Assembly: GCA_964017045.1 (NCBI GenBank)
Contig: OZ024795.1
Span: forward strand, 30,790,366 to 30,854,365
Reading direction: 5' to 3'
Origin: Omphiscola glabra
Lineage: Eukaryota > Mollusca > Gastropoda > Lymnaeidae
Length of the DNA: 64,000 bases
Part shown: one piece after another, positions 24,296-38,600 of the stretch
Layout: every line of letters starts with the position of its first letter
How positions within the stretch are numbered: the first letter of the stretch is position 1
Position numbers and translations under genes: made by a program
Notes under the pieces: generated by a model
Told to the model about the DNA's origin: nothing
Databases searched by the model: none
The model's input: only the letters and a program-made list of their open reading frames with translations

Positions 24296-25822
24296 GAATT
24301 TAAGGCTCCCGGCCCAAACCAAATATTGTAAAATGGTTGCATTAATTCAGAAACCTACTTATTATGTAACACAGAAACTGAAATGTCGTTATTTGTATTT
24401 GATTCAATTTCATCCACCCATGAAATAGCTATGTTTTAAATTATATTTTTATAGTTAAATTAAGAAAAAATGGAATTAGGGGTCCCCGACCCCAAACGGA
24501 ATATTGTGAAATGGTTGTAATAAATTAGAAACATTTACGGGAGTGCGCATATCAATTCACCAAAGTTTTATCGCAATCGGATGAATGGTATAGGAATGCA
24601 TACGATAATTATAAAGACAATAAAACGGTGGCACAAACGGAATATTGTAGAATTGTTGTATTACTTCAGAAACCTACTTATTATATCACACACACAGTTT
24701 AATGTTGCTATTTGTATATCATTAAAAATCTATCCATTAATGTAGTAGCTCCGTTTGAAATTATATTTGTATAGATCATATAGAAAAAATAGAACATAGG
24801 GCCCCTGGCTCAAAACGGAATATTTTTTAACGGTTGTAATAATTCAAAAACCTTTACGGGCGTGTGCAAAACATCTTACTAAAGTTTTATAGCATTCAGA
24901 TGAATGATATAAGAGCGCATTCGAAAATTATTTTTTAGAAAACTCTTATAAGTAAAAAAAAATTTGGGGCCAACGGCAAAAAACGGAATATTTTAAAAGT
25001 GTTGTAAGGGATAAGTAAAATGCGCAAGCTTATGGACAACAACTCAAAAAGGTTTTGTCGCAATCGCATGCATGGTAGTAGCGCATACGGTTTGAAATTA
25101 TATTTATATAGCTCATATTAGAAAAAAACAAACATGGGGCCCCTGGCTCAATACGGAATATATTGAAACGATTGTAATTATTTAGAAACCTTGGCGGGCG
25201 TGCTCGCAACTCTTCACCAACGTTTTAGCGTATTCAGATAAATGGTGTAGGAGCGCACACGAAATTTGTATTTTACAAAGCTCATATAGGAAAAAAAAAA
25301 GATTTTGGGGCCATAGGCAAAAAATGTAATACTTGAAAAGTGTTCTAATAAATCTGTAACTTGCGCAATGTTATGGACAAAAATTAACCAATGTTTTTTT
25401 TGCAATCGCTGGAGTGGTGTAGGAGCGCATACGGTTTGAAATTATATTTATATAGCTCCTATTAGAAAAAACGAACACTGGGCCCTTGGCTCAAAACGGA
25501 ATATTTTAAAACGGTTATAATTATTTCCGAACTTTTGTGGGCGTGCTTGCAACATTTTACCAAAGATTTAGCGCATTCAGACGAATGGTGTAGGAGCGCA
25601 GACGGAAATATTTTTTACAAAGCTCGTATTAGAAAAAAAACGAATGAAGGGCCAACGGCCGAAAACGAAATATTTGAAAAGTTTTTTAATGACGCAGTTA
25701 AATGCCCAGGTAGGTGGCCAACAACTCACCAAAGTTTTGTTGCAATCGCATGAATGGTGTGGGAGCGCATATGAGACATACAGACATATAGACAGACATA
25801 CATTCATTTTATATATATAGAT
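24296..25822 (+). repeat. Degenerate satellite-like array, about 170-bp units paired into about 335-bp repeats
   Basis: The phrase GGCCCCTGGCTCAAAACGG recurs at about 24805, 25138 and 25476 (333 and 338 bp apart), alternating with GGGGCCAACGGC/ATAGGCAAAAAA at about 24965 and 25300. Each unit has AAACGGAATATT, a GGGCGTG or TGCGCAA segment, a C/ACCAAAGTTTT segment, and GGTGTAGGAGCGCATACG. It ends in GAGACATACAGACATATAGA and TTTTATATATATAGATT, a tail common on invertebrate repeat elements, so the units probably derive from an element's 3' region. Confidence 0.65.
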
Positions 25823-26980
25823 TTTAGCCTACTTAAATATACAGATTATCAAATATATTGAGCGTAGCGATATTTCATAGATACCACTAATTATAATCGG
25901 TTAAAGGCACCATCTATTAATCTTTTGAAAACTTTTTTAAAATACAATTTAGTCGCTCTTTATTTTAAAAAAAATACAACTTAATATTGTTGTACACATT
26001 TTTGCTCGGGGGGGGGGGGAGGACTTGACTTTCCCCGTGGGAAGTGCGCCACAAGTTAGGAACACTGGTTTACTGTGACTTGAATTTATTCAATTGTCTT
26101 GTACTTCATAATGGTTTTACATAAATGGATTTTTTAAGGGGCAGGGGGCTCATTGTACCTGACACATAAGGGGGTGCGGAGCCCCAAAAAATGCGAGTGC
26201 AACCTACAGAGCTATATATCACTATGTCTATGGTGCAACCAGAGCAGTCGCGTGATTTTTAGAGGCACCACTGTCATTTTTCAGTCTTGCGCCCCTTAAT
26301 AATTCAAAGTAGAAACTTATTTATGGCTCTGGGTGCAACATGGGCAAATGATAAGTCTAAAATTTGAATGTTTTCGTATATAATAATATATGGATGGCGT
26401 CTTAAGGCACATACAACGTTTGGTATATTAATATTTGATACATAATTAAAGGTACCCGGGTGCGAATGGCGGCGCTGCGTGTCTGGGTCCATTTTGACTA
26501 ATGCTATTCGGATGTCATTTCTAGTAGTTTATTCTAGTTTAAATGAAGAATTAAGTTTACAAACGTATAGTACATGCAATTATCTTTCATTTGATACCTG
26601 ATTTGGTTTTACAAACCCAACAATAATATTTTAAATAGTTTTTTAATCCCAACATCTCAATTCTGGTAACCGGGTATCAATAGCCACTTCGTTTACGAAA
26701 TATATCTTGAATCTATTTGAATTACTTCCCATGTAGTAACGTAGTTACATAACTCTGTAAGTCTTAATAAAATATTTACCCATATATGAATAATTTCCCT
26801 TATATTATATTTTGTTTAATTATGCTGTATTTTTAGACCTACGATAATTAAAGAATAATTTTTACACCTGATAAAATAGAAAAAAAAATATTGAGAATAG
26901 TTAAGTTGAACTGTTTTACTCGTTTTGTCGTGGTATAAGTTAAGGCATTCCCCGACGCACATCCCAAATTATTAGACTGT
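25823..26980. other. Intergenic DNA before OGDH
   Basis: A G run lies at about 26009. Decayed repeat-like sequence (AGGGGCAGGGGGCTCATTGT, 26138; GCGCCCCTTAATAATTCAAA, 26289) shows no coding potential. Confidence 0.35.
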
Positions 26981-26984
26981 CAGT

Positions 26985-27075
26985 GATTGGTTACTAAAGT
27001 GTTTCACAGCATTGTGACCAGCCAATGAAAAGCAATATCTGCAATATAATTCCAGTGACGTCACTATATTTTTTC
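26985..27075 (+). promoter_or_regulatory. OGDH: OGDH core promoter candidate
   Basis: An inverted CCAAT box (GATTGG, 26985-26990), a CCAAT box (27022-27026), a perfect CRE palindrome TGACGTCA (27056-27063) and a TATATT-like stretch (27066-27071) lie in order, just before a likely first exon that ends in a perfect donor. Confidence 0.5.
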
Positions 27076-27089
27076 TACACACACATCTG

Positions 27090-27144
27090 ACAATCTAACA
27101 CATTCAGTCGGGGTTTTCCTTTTGCATTCACGAACGTGTGTCAA
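27090..27144 (+). other. OGDH: OGDH noncoding first exon (3' boundary well supported)
   Basis: The exon ends CGTGTGTCAA with donor GTAAGT at 27145. The 5' end is a guess from the promoter elements. Confidence 0.45.
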
Positions 27145-27299
27145 GTAAGTGAAACATTTGTTTCAAGTTAAGATGTTATCCGCTCATTATTCCTTAGAAT
27201 AACCTGATGTTAATTGATATTATTGAATGATTTATCTTTGCGTTAGATTTTTTTTTTAATTGCTGGTATGGCTTTTTTTTAAAAAAATATTTGTTTTAG

Positions 27300-27489
27300 G
27301 GAACCGGTGTCCCCCCTACTTACAAGTACGCCATTTCGATTGCTCCTTGACGCAGAGGTCGAATCCCAACAACCTACCTAGTTAGTGTCCGAACTCTCTT
27401 GTGACTGAGGATTTATCCGTAGTCAAAAATCAGCATTGCTGTAGAACTAAAAAGGACACAGGCGTTTACTTTCAACTCCAGTGTTAATG
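27300..27489 (+). other. OGDH: Possible second noncoding OGDH exon
   Basis: Acceptor TTTGTTTTAG precedes 27300 and donor GTAAGTT follows 27489. The 190-bp segment is more GC-rich than its flanks. It may be an alternative 5' UTR exon. Confidence 0.35.
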
Positions 27490-28151
27490 GTAAGTTAAGG
27501 TTCACATTACTGAATAGTAATTTAATATAATAGACTCGCATGGTATAGGCCAAATTATTTTCAAGGCCTAAACTTAGACTAAATAAAAAGAAAACTTAGT
27601 CTAAATAAATTATTTCCTAACGGTGGATACACTACTCACTACGGCACTACGTCTGTCTACCAATGTTAGTGTTACGAAATTTATGGTGCCGTTGCGGTAG
27701 GCAGCACATATCCTCAGCACGAAAAAGTGTTGCTGCAACTGCATGGCATTCATTTTCATACAGCTTGGATACAATAAATTATAAATTTCGTAACTGGTGT
27801 TAACCGCTTGAGGCTTTTTTATTGGTATTCTTAATTATAATTATCTCACACACACTGGCTTGGAGTCACGGTGTGGATAATGCCAATGTCAATGGATATC
27901 TGCTAAAATTTTAAATACAAAGTTATGATTTCAAAGTCCAAATTAAACAAAATTAAAAGGAAGAGAAACAAAAACATGATAGATAGAGCTTTTAACAGTG
28001 ACAGGGCTAAAGAAAAGAAAGAAATGGGAAAGTTATGACATTGACTTGGACTTGGGCCTATTACTTCTGCCAACTTCAGGTGTGATATGTGGTAGTGGTA
28101 GGCTGGTATGCCTATACTATACTATAGCCTATAGTCACACTATAGCATAGC

Positions 28152-28353
28152 CAGGGCCGGATTTACAGACAGGCCGAATAGGCTGTGGCCAAGGGGCCCC
28201 GCGAAATAAGGGGCCCCAAAATTGGGAGTAGTATATAAAAAATATATATTTACGAATTAAAAAAACTTAGCAATATTTTTTATTTTTCAAACTGGGGCCT
28301 TACATTTTTGTTGGCCTAGGCCTAGGGCCTCTAATATTGTATATCCGGCCCTG
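28152..28353. mobile_element. MITE with CAGGGCCGGATWTACA ends in OGDH intron 1
   Basis: The left end CAGGGCCGGATTTACA and right end TGTATATCCGGCCCTG are inverted. The inside carries paired GGGGCCCC / GGCCTAGGCCTAGGGCC segments. Flanking AGCATAGC and ACTATAGC agree at 6 of 8 positions, compatible with an old 8-bp duplication. Confidence 0.7.
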
Positions 28354-29268
28354 ACTATAGCCATACTATATATGACTGTAATTTAATACTATAATAAATA
28401 TCATTCAGTAGGCCTAACACTAACTGTGTACTATATTATATCATATGACATATGTAACTGTTTAACAGTAGGCTGAGTGGGTCCCTGGCCCTATTAAGCC
28501 CTATAGTTATAGATTATAGTGCCTATAGCCCATTGCATTAGTTAAGTAAGTAAATATTGTAACATACTGATAATTTTAATGTGTCAAAATTTAAATGTAG
28601 GCTACTAATCATACATATTACAGTGTAACTGAGTATCCTCTCCATTACAAATTAAGTTTGTAATGAGCACTATCATTTGGCCTACAAGATTAAATTTTTG
28701 ATTAATATGATAATATGAATAATATGATTTTGATGTACTTTTAATTAAATAAATTGAGATAATTAAGAAGCAAAGATAGCTAATTATTTAATTTATGTAG
28801 TGTATTTTCTATAATCTGTTTTCATTAATTGGATTTAAAAGAAATTTAGTTAAGTCAACTAGTCAGGCTCCACATTTTACATTAATTAGTGGTAAGAATA
28901 TTAATACTAAAATTTATCTTAAAACGTTTTTATTGAATTTCTTATGAATTAATTAACCAATTTTTTTATAGTGTGTATGGTAAGGTATCAATTACAGCTA
29001 ATTTTTGTCTTAACCACTAATTTTTATAATTATAAATTGACAAGATTAGGCAACCATTGCTTTGGGTTTTGACGCATGATAGCTTTTAAAGTTCTAAATA
29101 GAACAAACAATAAACATGGTGTAAAAGATTATACAAGGTCTATGGCGGCTAATGAAAACTTAAAAGATTAAAAATAAAGAAAGTTACATTCAACGTAGCA
29201 AGGCATTTAACATTCTATATATTGGTTTATATATTTTAAATAATTAGTTTTCTTTGTTCCATCCTCAG

Positions 29269-29672
29269 ACCCCAAAAGATATCGTTGACAGTCTTCATTT
29301 CTTTTGAATGAAGAATTGATAACCATTAATCGGTTGGTCTAACATCTGTGCCATCTGAAGTCATACTGGCTTTGTCAAACCCCAGCTTTTGCCATAATAT
29401 AAGACATTTTCACGTAGCTAGGACGTTACGGTTTTATGATGCATCGCATCAAAGACCTGTTGCTACGTTACTCAAAGTGTCGTTCCTTCCATGAGCTGCC
29501 AGCCCTATATCGCAGCTATGCAACATCTAGCTCTGGGGGCTCTCGAGAAATGGGTCCTGGAAGGTATTTCGGCACTCAGGCTGCAGCTGAGCCTTTCATG
29601 AATGGCAGCTCCTCAGCTTATATTGAGGATATGTATGAGGCTTGGCAAAGAGATCCTAACAGTGTACATAAG
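29269..29672 (+). CDS. OGDH: OGDH exon 2: 5' UTR and residues 1-79
   Basis: Acceptor CATCCTCAG; coding from 29436; donor GTAAGC. Phase 0. Encodes the presequence and the [20 protein letters not shown] region. Confidence 0.93.
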
Positions 29673-32600
29673 GTAAGCTGGGATTTATGATGATGCAGAA
29701 ATATTCAACGTCATTAAATGTTTAGATTTCCACCAATAAATTTAAGGATTTAAAGTAAATAGGAGGTTATTTTGACCAAAAAGGAAAAGATGTGAAAATT
29801 AGGTAAATAGCTGGAAAGAATAGTCTTGTTAGTGAAGTATTAAACAGGTATATTTGGGGAGAAGGTCAATCCTGATTGGTATACCTCAAACCATCAAATA
29901 TGGAAAATAGCAGTAAACTTTGTATGAGATTTTAAAAAAATCTTCTGTCTGCTAAAAAATTGCTGTAGTCTTGCTATTAAGGTTTCATCTGCCAGAATAA
30001 ACCTGGAAAGTTTTTAAATATAACAATAATTTCAAGAATGGTGTTTTCTAATGGTGTCACCAAATATTGTTAAATGAGGCAGAAGGCAAGAAAAACATGC
30101 TTGTTTACCTTCCCCTAATGAAAGTAGATATTTGATATTTCAAAGAGTGCAGAAAAAAAAATTTGTTTGTTTGTGATAAGCCAGGGTTTCTTAACATTTT
30201 TTGCAGTGCCTTGCACCCACATCTCTATTTCAAAACATATTTCATGCAGCCTCACAATTATAAATGCTAGTAAAATGCAAATAAACCGAATTTTTTCATG
30301 GTCTGGCTCTTCCTACACCCTCGGACTGTGCCTCCCACATCCCAAAGGGGTAGTGGGCTTCGCTGGTTAAAAACATGTCTTAAGCATTATTTCCCTTAGA
30401 TGCCCTACTGAGTGCAATGCATTATATTAACATGGCAAGCAGTGATACATAAATTATCATATGTGACAATTAAGTAAATTTGATACATTTATCTCTCAAG
30501 TACAATTAATAAGCAATGCTATGTGTACATTGATTAAGTAAAAATATAAAGGAGATTAAAGGATTAAGGTCACATGCTTTAAAAATCATACTGATGTATT
30601 TTTTTTATAAAATAACATTCAGATAAATTAGTATTGTTGTTACAGATAGGTCTGTTTTGAAATTATTAAACTACACAAAAAATCCCATCACACAAAACTG
30701 ATATTTATAAGTAATAAAGCAAGATTGAAACCACAGCACCCCCACCCATCACACTCACAAATTCATGTTATGATATTTAATAGCATATTGTTAATAAATA
30801 AAATTGAAATACTTTTTTAATGATAATTGTGCAATCCTGGCTAATTTGTAAGATCTGAGGAAGTTAGGGCATGCAAGTATAACAAATTTATAAACTTAGA
30901 TGATTGCAAACATTTAGTTGAGCCTTAAAAATATTCTCTGAAGCTAAAATACTAACAGTTTTAAAGGAGTTGTGAAAATTTAAAATATATTAATTTTTGC
31001 TAATAATTTATAAAACATCTATGCAGCTGACATGGTTGCTAGGAATAAAATGTAAAGTCGTGTTGTTACATGCTATAAACACATGTAATTGAAATGTTAT
31101 TATAACAGTTTAGTTAAGTAATGTCCTCTTTACTGCAAGATATTCTTGTTTTTTATATTGCTCTAGTTATTTTATTGCTAGTTCATATATCCGGCTTTGC
31201 TTGGGTTTATATTCAGATATTAACTTGTTAAACAGTATCAGCATACACATAAATTTAGGGCAATGTCAAAAACACTTCTCTAAAGTACCAATTTAAATGT
31301 AAAATTTTCTCCTATTAATAGCCAGATTTAAACAATGACTTTGGGGCCCTTCCCATTTCAGTCATATTCAAGCTGGGCCCAGCTACAAACCATGATTTAA
31401 AGACAAATTTAACTTTGAAAAAAAAGTCTTATTAAAAAAATTTATTCGCCAAAGCTATGGTCATTTATTAATGAAAATAAAATGGGATCCCCATTCCAAA
31501 ATGACATTTTAGTTATCAATAACTAAGATAAAAAATCTTTCAGATAAAAATGTTAATTTTTTCAAATTTGTCACGTTACAGTCAAAAGGAATTTGAAAAG
31601 ATACCTTTGAATTTTTACTGTTTGGGTCCATGGTGCCAAAAGAACTTCATCTTTAATATCTTTTTAGAGCAGTTAGAATTTTAGGCTGGATAACATTGTT
31701 TTCAAATTAAGCAAATAACGAATCTGTACATTCTTGAAAATCTGTACTTTCTTGAAAACAAATTTTACTAGATGACTATGTTTTTTCTTCATAGCTAATA
31801 TCCAGCTAATATTAAAAGATGCTTCAGTAGCACAGTTGCTTGAGTGCTTGAGCTCAAAATTAGACAAAAAACATTTTTTCAGACCTTTTTAAAGGAAATA
31901 ACTTTGTTTCAGTTGGATACTCTTTCTCAAAATCTGCATGCACTGTCTTGTGGTGTCTCTGCAAATTGGCTTTTTCATAATAGAAATAGAATTCTGGCAT
32001 GTAAAACACACTGGCTTCTCATTAAACAATGAAAACAAAAATTTCAGTTCCCATGAAGCATTAAAAGTATGCTTCTCTTCTGTAACTTTCCTTTATTTAC
32101 TTGCAATTTTAGCTTCTAACTTTTTAGAATTAAAAAGCTTTCAAGAATCTATAATACTGTCTCTCAGAATTTCTCCCTTACTGAATTGCACTAACTACAA
32201 ACACAGCTTTTATCCTGCTTTCTGCTCCTACTCCTATCACTGAATACCAGGTACTAGTTTGATTTCATCTAAAAAATACAGGATGGACATTAAACACCCC
32301 CCCCCCCCTGGACAGATAGTCTCTTATATTTCAACTGGTTCACATTCCCCTCCAGTCATCTGTGACATCTTTAGTACCCCAGATCTCAACTTGTTAACTC
32401 CTGTCTTTTTATTATTATCTCATGAAGCCCAGTCCTTATATGGTATTACTAATTATACCTGTTCATCACAACTACTACACCCCCCCCCCCCCTCTCCCTT
32501 AAAAAAATATAATGAAAGGTGGTGGAGGCAGCAGAAATGAGAATTAGTTAGTATACGATTTCATGTCACCCCTTGTTCCCATATTGTTGATCTGCTGATG

Positions 32601-35600
32601 CGCTTAACATAAATTATACTTACCTGTCAAGCATGCTCTCCTTTTGCCACACCCATTCTTTTTTCCGATGCCGCCACTTCAGTGCTCTTGTGGGATTTCC
32701 TAAAAATGCTGAATCACTAAATATCTTTGTTTTGTTTTTATTTCCATCTAAATTTAACATGTTTATATTATACACAAATAGTAAAAATGTCTCAAGCTCT
32801 GTCTGGTCATTTAAAACCAGTCATACTGGCCCCGGGTTGGACAGCACTGCTTTAAGACATACAATTAATTAAAATTCAACATTTACATATTGATGAATAC
32901 TGGTATATTGTTTTATGGTTTTTCATTGTTCAGTTTTTTGCATTGTTTTTAACTGTAACATTCCCATATCATGAACGGATGCCAGTAAACGATCGTGACA
33001 GATACTTATTGTGTGTAACATTTCAGAAGCTTATAATGAATGTACATAATTTTATTAAAAAAGGTAAAGCTACTATGGACTGAAATAGTTACGTGTTTAA
33101 AGATTTGTGAACACCCTTCATACCACACAATTGACTGTAGTTTCTAAAAATCTTACGACACATATTTCAGTATATTTAAAGAATAAAATTGCATTACGCT
33201 GCTAATCTTTTGTTGAAAAACGTATTTCAAATATTTTTTGAAATCATATTGAATAATGCTTTATTTAAAATGTGTGCACCAATCGCACTAAAAACCTTAC
33301 TTTATTAGTTGTTTGAATAAAGGCTTATTGAAAATGCCTGAACTAAAGATAACTTAACTTGAACTCCCTTAAAGTCTTAGTCAATTAACAATAATATTTT
33401 TTTGATTCTTACCCTCTACATTTTACTATTTTTTAAATTACAGCTTTTGAGATAAGGGGATTATGACCAAACTATCCAGTAACTATCTTTAGGTCAGGCG
33501 GAATGGCAAATTTGGTTGTAATTTATTATTTATTTTTTTGTGATCAATCGTCCAATTTACAAACAAACAGTCATACTGAGCTTTATATAGTAGATTCTTG
33601 CTATATAAAAATATTTATATTTGACCTCATTAGGTTACTTTAATAGCTTTGTGACTTCTCTTTATATAGAAATATTTGAAATGAATGCTTCCTTCAGTCA
33701 GTTAAGTTATTATTTATATTGTCTTGCATGGAACATTCCATTAAGCTCTAACCTTATCTACTAATCCCATAGTTTTAGTAATTTATATATCATTAAACTA
33801 CTTATTAAACTAGTTATTTCCTATTCTTTTGTAGTCGTGGGATGCATTTTTTCGACAAACTGCAAAAGGTGCACCTCCTGGGCAGGCGTACACTGCACCT
33901 CCAACTCTACGAGCAGTCATGATGTCCTCAGTCCCTGCTCCATTGCCAAGGCATGCAGTAGAGCAGGGCATGCCAGTGGATGAGAAAACTATTGAGGATC
34001 ACCTTTCTGTACAATCTATAATAAGATCCTATCAGGTTGGTGTTTTTTTTTTTTTGTTGTTGTACGCCTAATACATATTTTTCTCTTTCAGGTTAATCAT
34101 TTTTGAATTAATCTTAAGATGAACTCAGATTATTTCCTTTTATTAATTTTTGCTCTGTTCTAGCATTTTAAGTTAAAATATGAGTTCAAGCTATGTCAAA
34201 TAAATAAATAGTGGAACAAGGTATGCTTAAGCTTACTTTTCTTGACATTGAGCGCCATTGAATTTATTGAGATCTTTGAAAACATACGTTTGTTTTTTTA
34301 AATTTAATTTAACTGTTTTTATTGTATTCTCTGTTGACGAAGACTCTAGTGGAAATGTCAGCTTAATTGTCTTCTTTTATTTTCAAGCCTCAACATATCT
34401 TGTTCCACTATTTATTTTCTCTAGAATTTAAGCTGTTTTTACTTTTCTTATATTTAATTGGCTCTCAAAACTAAATAGGTAACTTGTTTGCCAAAAGTGG
34501 TTGTTAATGAACTTCTTGGGACAATTACAGAAATTAAGCCCTGTCCTAACCTTTTGTTGAAATGTCTTATTGCTATTAGATAGGTAAATTTTTGGTAAAA
34601 TTGGTAAATTTCCCAGACAATGTGAGCATTGCTTGTCAAGAGCTAATGCCTTATCTTTCCAGAGTTTTGTCACCAAATGCAAATTATAAAAGAATTATCT
34701 TCCTATAAAAAAAAATTTGGACAGAAATTGACTGTTGATTTGAGCACATATAGTTAATTGTGCTAAAAATTTAATCTGCTTTGTGTTGATGGACTCTAGT
34801 TTTGGAAGGCATTTCCAATCAGTTTTCCTTTTTTTTGATTGTCTCTGAAACCATCTTAGAATTTCACTTTAGTTTTAAATCAAAATACAAGAAGCACAAC
34901 TCTGAGGTTTCATTGTGATAAAAAAATCCACTGCTAGTGCAGTAAAAGTGCAGTAATGAAACTAGAGGCTTGTTTTTAATTTAGACTTTAAAAATGTTTG
35001 TAAATTACTATTTACGCAATACATTTAAAAAAAAAAAAAAGCTCTTTTTTGATATTTTAAAAAAATCTCCAATAAAATGAATTTTGTTTTACTATCAGGT
35101 TGATATCATCCATCTTTTCAAAAAGTACTGAATTGAGTTATTTATAGTTTCAGCAAATTTTGTCCAGTGATTTTATCATCACTAAATTGGACCAACATTT
35201 ATGACAGCTCAGTGAAATATTTCTGCATTATTTTTCTAGTTATTTTCTAAAAAGATTTTGTTTGTAAACTTTTAAGTTCGTTCCAGTGATTGTAAAAGTT
35301 AAGTCAGTCAAGGGCACAATAAACTTTGTAGGCAGAAGGATGCTTAGAGATATGTGTCACGATATATTTGTAAAAACTTTAAATGTACTTGTATCAAGGG
35401 ATTTGGTTAAGGAGCTGCCTCTGGGACGCCAAACATCAGAGGGTTGCTACAATGGTCAGTGATTCAGATGTATATGTAGGTCTTTATCAGGGGTGTCCAA
35501 CCCGCTGCAGTAAAAGCTATACATAAGCATGATTCTATTTGTCCATTGTGAACATATCTGGCATAGCTCCTGATGTTCTGGAGATGATGTGTTAAAGAGA

Positions 35601-38600
35601 TAGACATGTAAAATAATAAAATTAATAGAAGTTGATGCAATATCCTCCAAAAATTAATGTATGATGCAATATCCCTGCATAGTACACCTAGAAAATGTAT
35701 GAGCAACAGCTTTTGAAGATGGATACTGTCATTAAGGCATTAGATTTCATATTTTTATCAGGTTGATATCATCCATCTTTTCAAAAAGTACTGAATTGAG
35801 TTATTTATAGTTTCAGCAAATTTTGTCCAGTGATTTTATCATCACTAAATTGGACCAACATTTATGACAGCTCAGTGAAATATTTCTGCATTATTTTTCT
35901 AGTTATTTTCTAAAAAGATTTTGTTTGTAAACTTTTAAGTTCGTTCCAGTGATTGTAAAAGTTAAGTCAGTCAAGGGCACAATAAACTTTGTAGGCAGAA
36001 GGATGCTTAGAGATATGTGTCACGATATATTTGTAAAAACTTTAAATGTACTTGTATCAAGGGATTTGGTTAAGGAGCTGCCTCTGGGACGCCAAACATC
36101 AGAGGGTTGCTACAATGGTCAGTGATTCAGATGTATATGTAGGTCTTTATCAGGGGTGTCCAACCCGCTGCAGTAAAAGCTATACATAAGCATGATTCTA
36201 TTTGTCCATTGTGAACATATCTGGCATAGCTCCTGATGTTCTGGAGATGATGTGTTAAAGAGATAGACATGTAAAATAATAAAATTAATAGAAGTTGATG
36301 CAATATCCTCCAAAAATTAATGTATGATGCAATATCCCTGCATAGTACACCTAGAAAATGTATGAGCAACAGCTTTTGAAGATGGATACTGTCATTAAGG
36401 CATTAGATTTCATAAGGACCAAGGGATTGACATTCAAAGTCCAGGAATTCATTAAATTTATTGATGCTGACCGTAGGGACATCCTTTACTTTTTTTGGAA
36501 GTTGGATGTTCAAGTCAAGTAAAACTATTGAATTTTTTAAAATGATGAATGATTTTTGAAATCTAATAATTCGTTTATGGAGTTAGAAACAAAATATGTG
36601 CCAGAACTTGAATTTGAAAAGTGAATCACAGATTTGTGTTTTTTTTTTTTTAAGTAGACGTGACAGATTATTTAAATGATTTAAACTTATGTCTTCAAGG
36701 TGAAAACCAACTGATCAATTTTAATGTTTGAAACTATAACAGCGCCTGAAATGATTTCAAGATTCCTGGAAAACTTATCAAACTTTTGGCATATTTGCGA
36801 CCCCATTTTCAGTCAACATAAATAAACATAATAATATAACCTGCCATTTTTCAAATGGAATCCATAGAGCAACTATCTGACATTCAACTTAAAGAAAACC
36901 TCTGTCCCTTTACTGGACTTTTGTAAGGTATATCCTTCAAGAGAAAAATATTCCTTGCTCTACAATCACACCTTATGTCATCTCTATTTTGAAGCATCAA
37001 AATTTATGAGCAGCTATTTTCAAGTTTGAAACACACAAACAATAAAACAAGAACCAAAATATCTGATGAGCACCTTGAGAACTCGCTGAGATTTCCAACT
37101 ACTTCCATTGAACTAAATATGAAAGCACTATTGTTTCAAAAGCAATGTCAGGCATCTCACTACTTTATGTTGCTGTCTTGTCTAAAAATTATGCTACTTT
37201 AATAGTAAAAAAAATCATGAATGAATAAATTTCAATTAAACATGTTAACGCTCATATTCTAATTTTTTTTCGCTCATCAGCTATCATTAATGTATTTTAT
37301 GTGTGGCCCAAGGCTATTAGCCTTCTTCCCCTGGTTGGACACCCCTGGTCTATTATCATTTATTGATGAAAGAAAAAGGGGATGTTAGGGCTCGTCCTGG
37401 TTGCAGCTTTTCCCTGGCACGGCCCTGCTTGTACCCGGAACATGATATTACACTTTGTAGCATTGTGTATGTATATTTATCAACAGACATTTGAAAAAAC
37501 GACAGTAAGTTTTGAAAGTCGTTTTTTATTTTTAAAAATGTTATGTTGAATATGAATTTGGTTGATGTAATTAAATTGCATAACAGCTTAACATTCACTG
37601 TTTCTCATCAGAGGTCATATCCTGATTGGTCCATTTGTTTTAATCAATGATATGCATATAGATCAGAGGTCATGGTATCAGCAAGCTTGACCCACTGGGT
37701 ATTTTAGAAGCAGACCTGGATTCTGAGACACCTTCGGAGCTAATCTTAGAATCATATAATCTGGGTAGGATTTAAATAAATGTTTACAAAAATTTGATCT
37801 CCACTTTCTTTTTTCTACCTGGCCATCTGCAGTTCTTTTCTTATTTAAAGTTGTTGACATTTTGTGAGTTGATAGAGAGACGTTTACTCTGTGAAATTAA
37901 ATGTGCTTACCATGATTTACAAACTAAATCTAGCTTCAACTTTTAACGTTTCAAAAGTCTGTTGACAAGAAAAGGGCTGCAGGCTACCAATACTACATTA
38001 ACTTTTTTATTTATTCTTTCCCCATCCGGTTGTCCTTCTAAAAATGGGATTAGAACTCTCTTACTGATAGGCTTATCCAATTTATATATTTATTGTATGT
38101 GTATATTTGCATGACTTCATGCATTTTTCCACATTGATAGCTGGCTTTGATAGAAGTATTTAGCATGAATTACAGTTGGGCGTTTAACTTTTCTTTTGGA
38201 CACCCTTAGGGAAGGCATGGAGTGCTGCAGTGTTTGGCTACATGGAAATGTGCGCAAGTTAAGTCATTGTCATAATAACATACTCTGTGATTTATCATTA
38301 CAGTTCTGTATTATTGGGTGATCTATCCACGACCATAAGCTAATGATTACATTATCCTGTGTGTCCCATGTACAGAGCAGGAATGGAACGATTTTAATTT
38401 TTCATTTTTTCCCCTCAATTTAACAACTAATTCTGACCTCATCATTTTCACCATTTAAATGCTAACTTTAAAACCCTTTAATACACTTGACATGTGGAAT
38501 ACTTGGATAGTTTTGATAGTGTTGACTGTTTATTTCTGTATAGCTTTGAGAGCTGTAATGTGGTAACAGATTAGGATTGTCGCATATTTTCATCTGGAAA

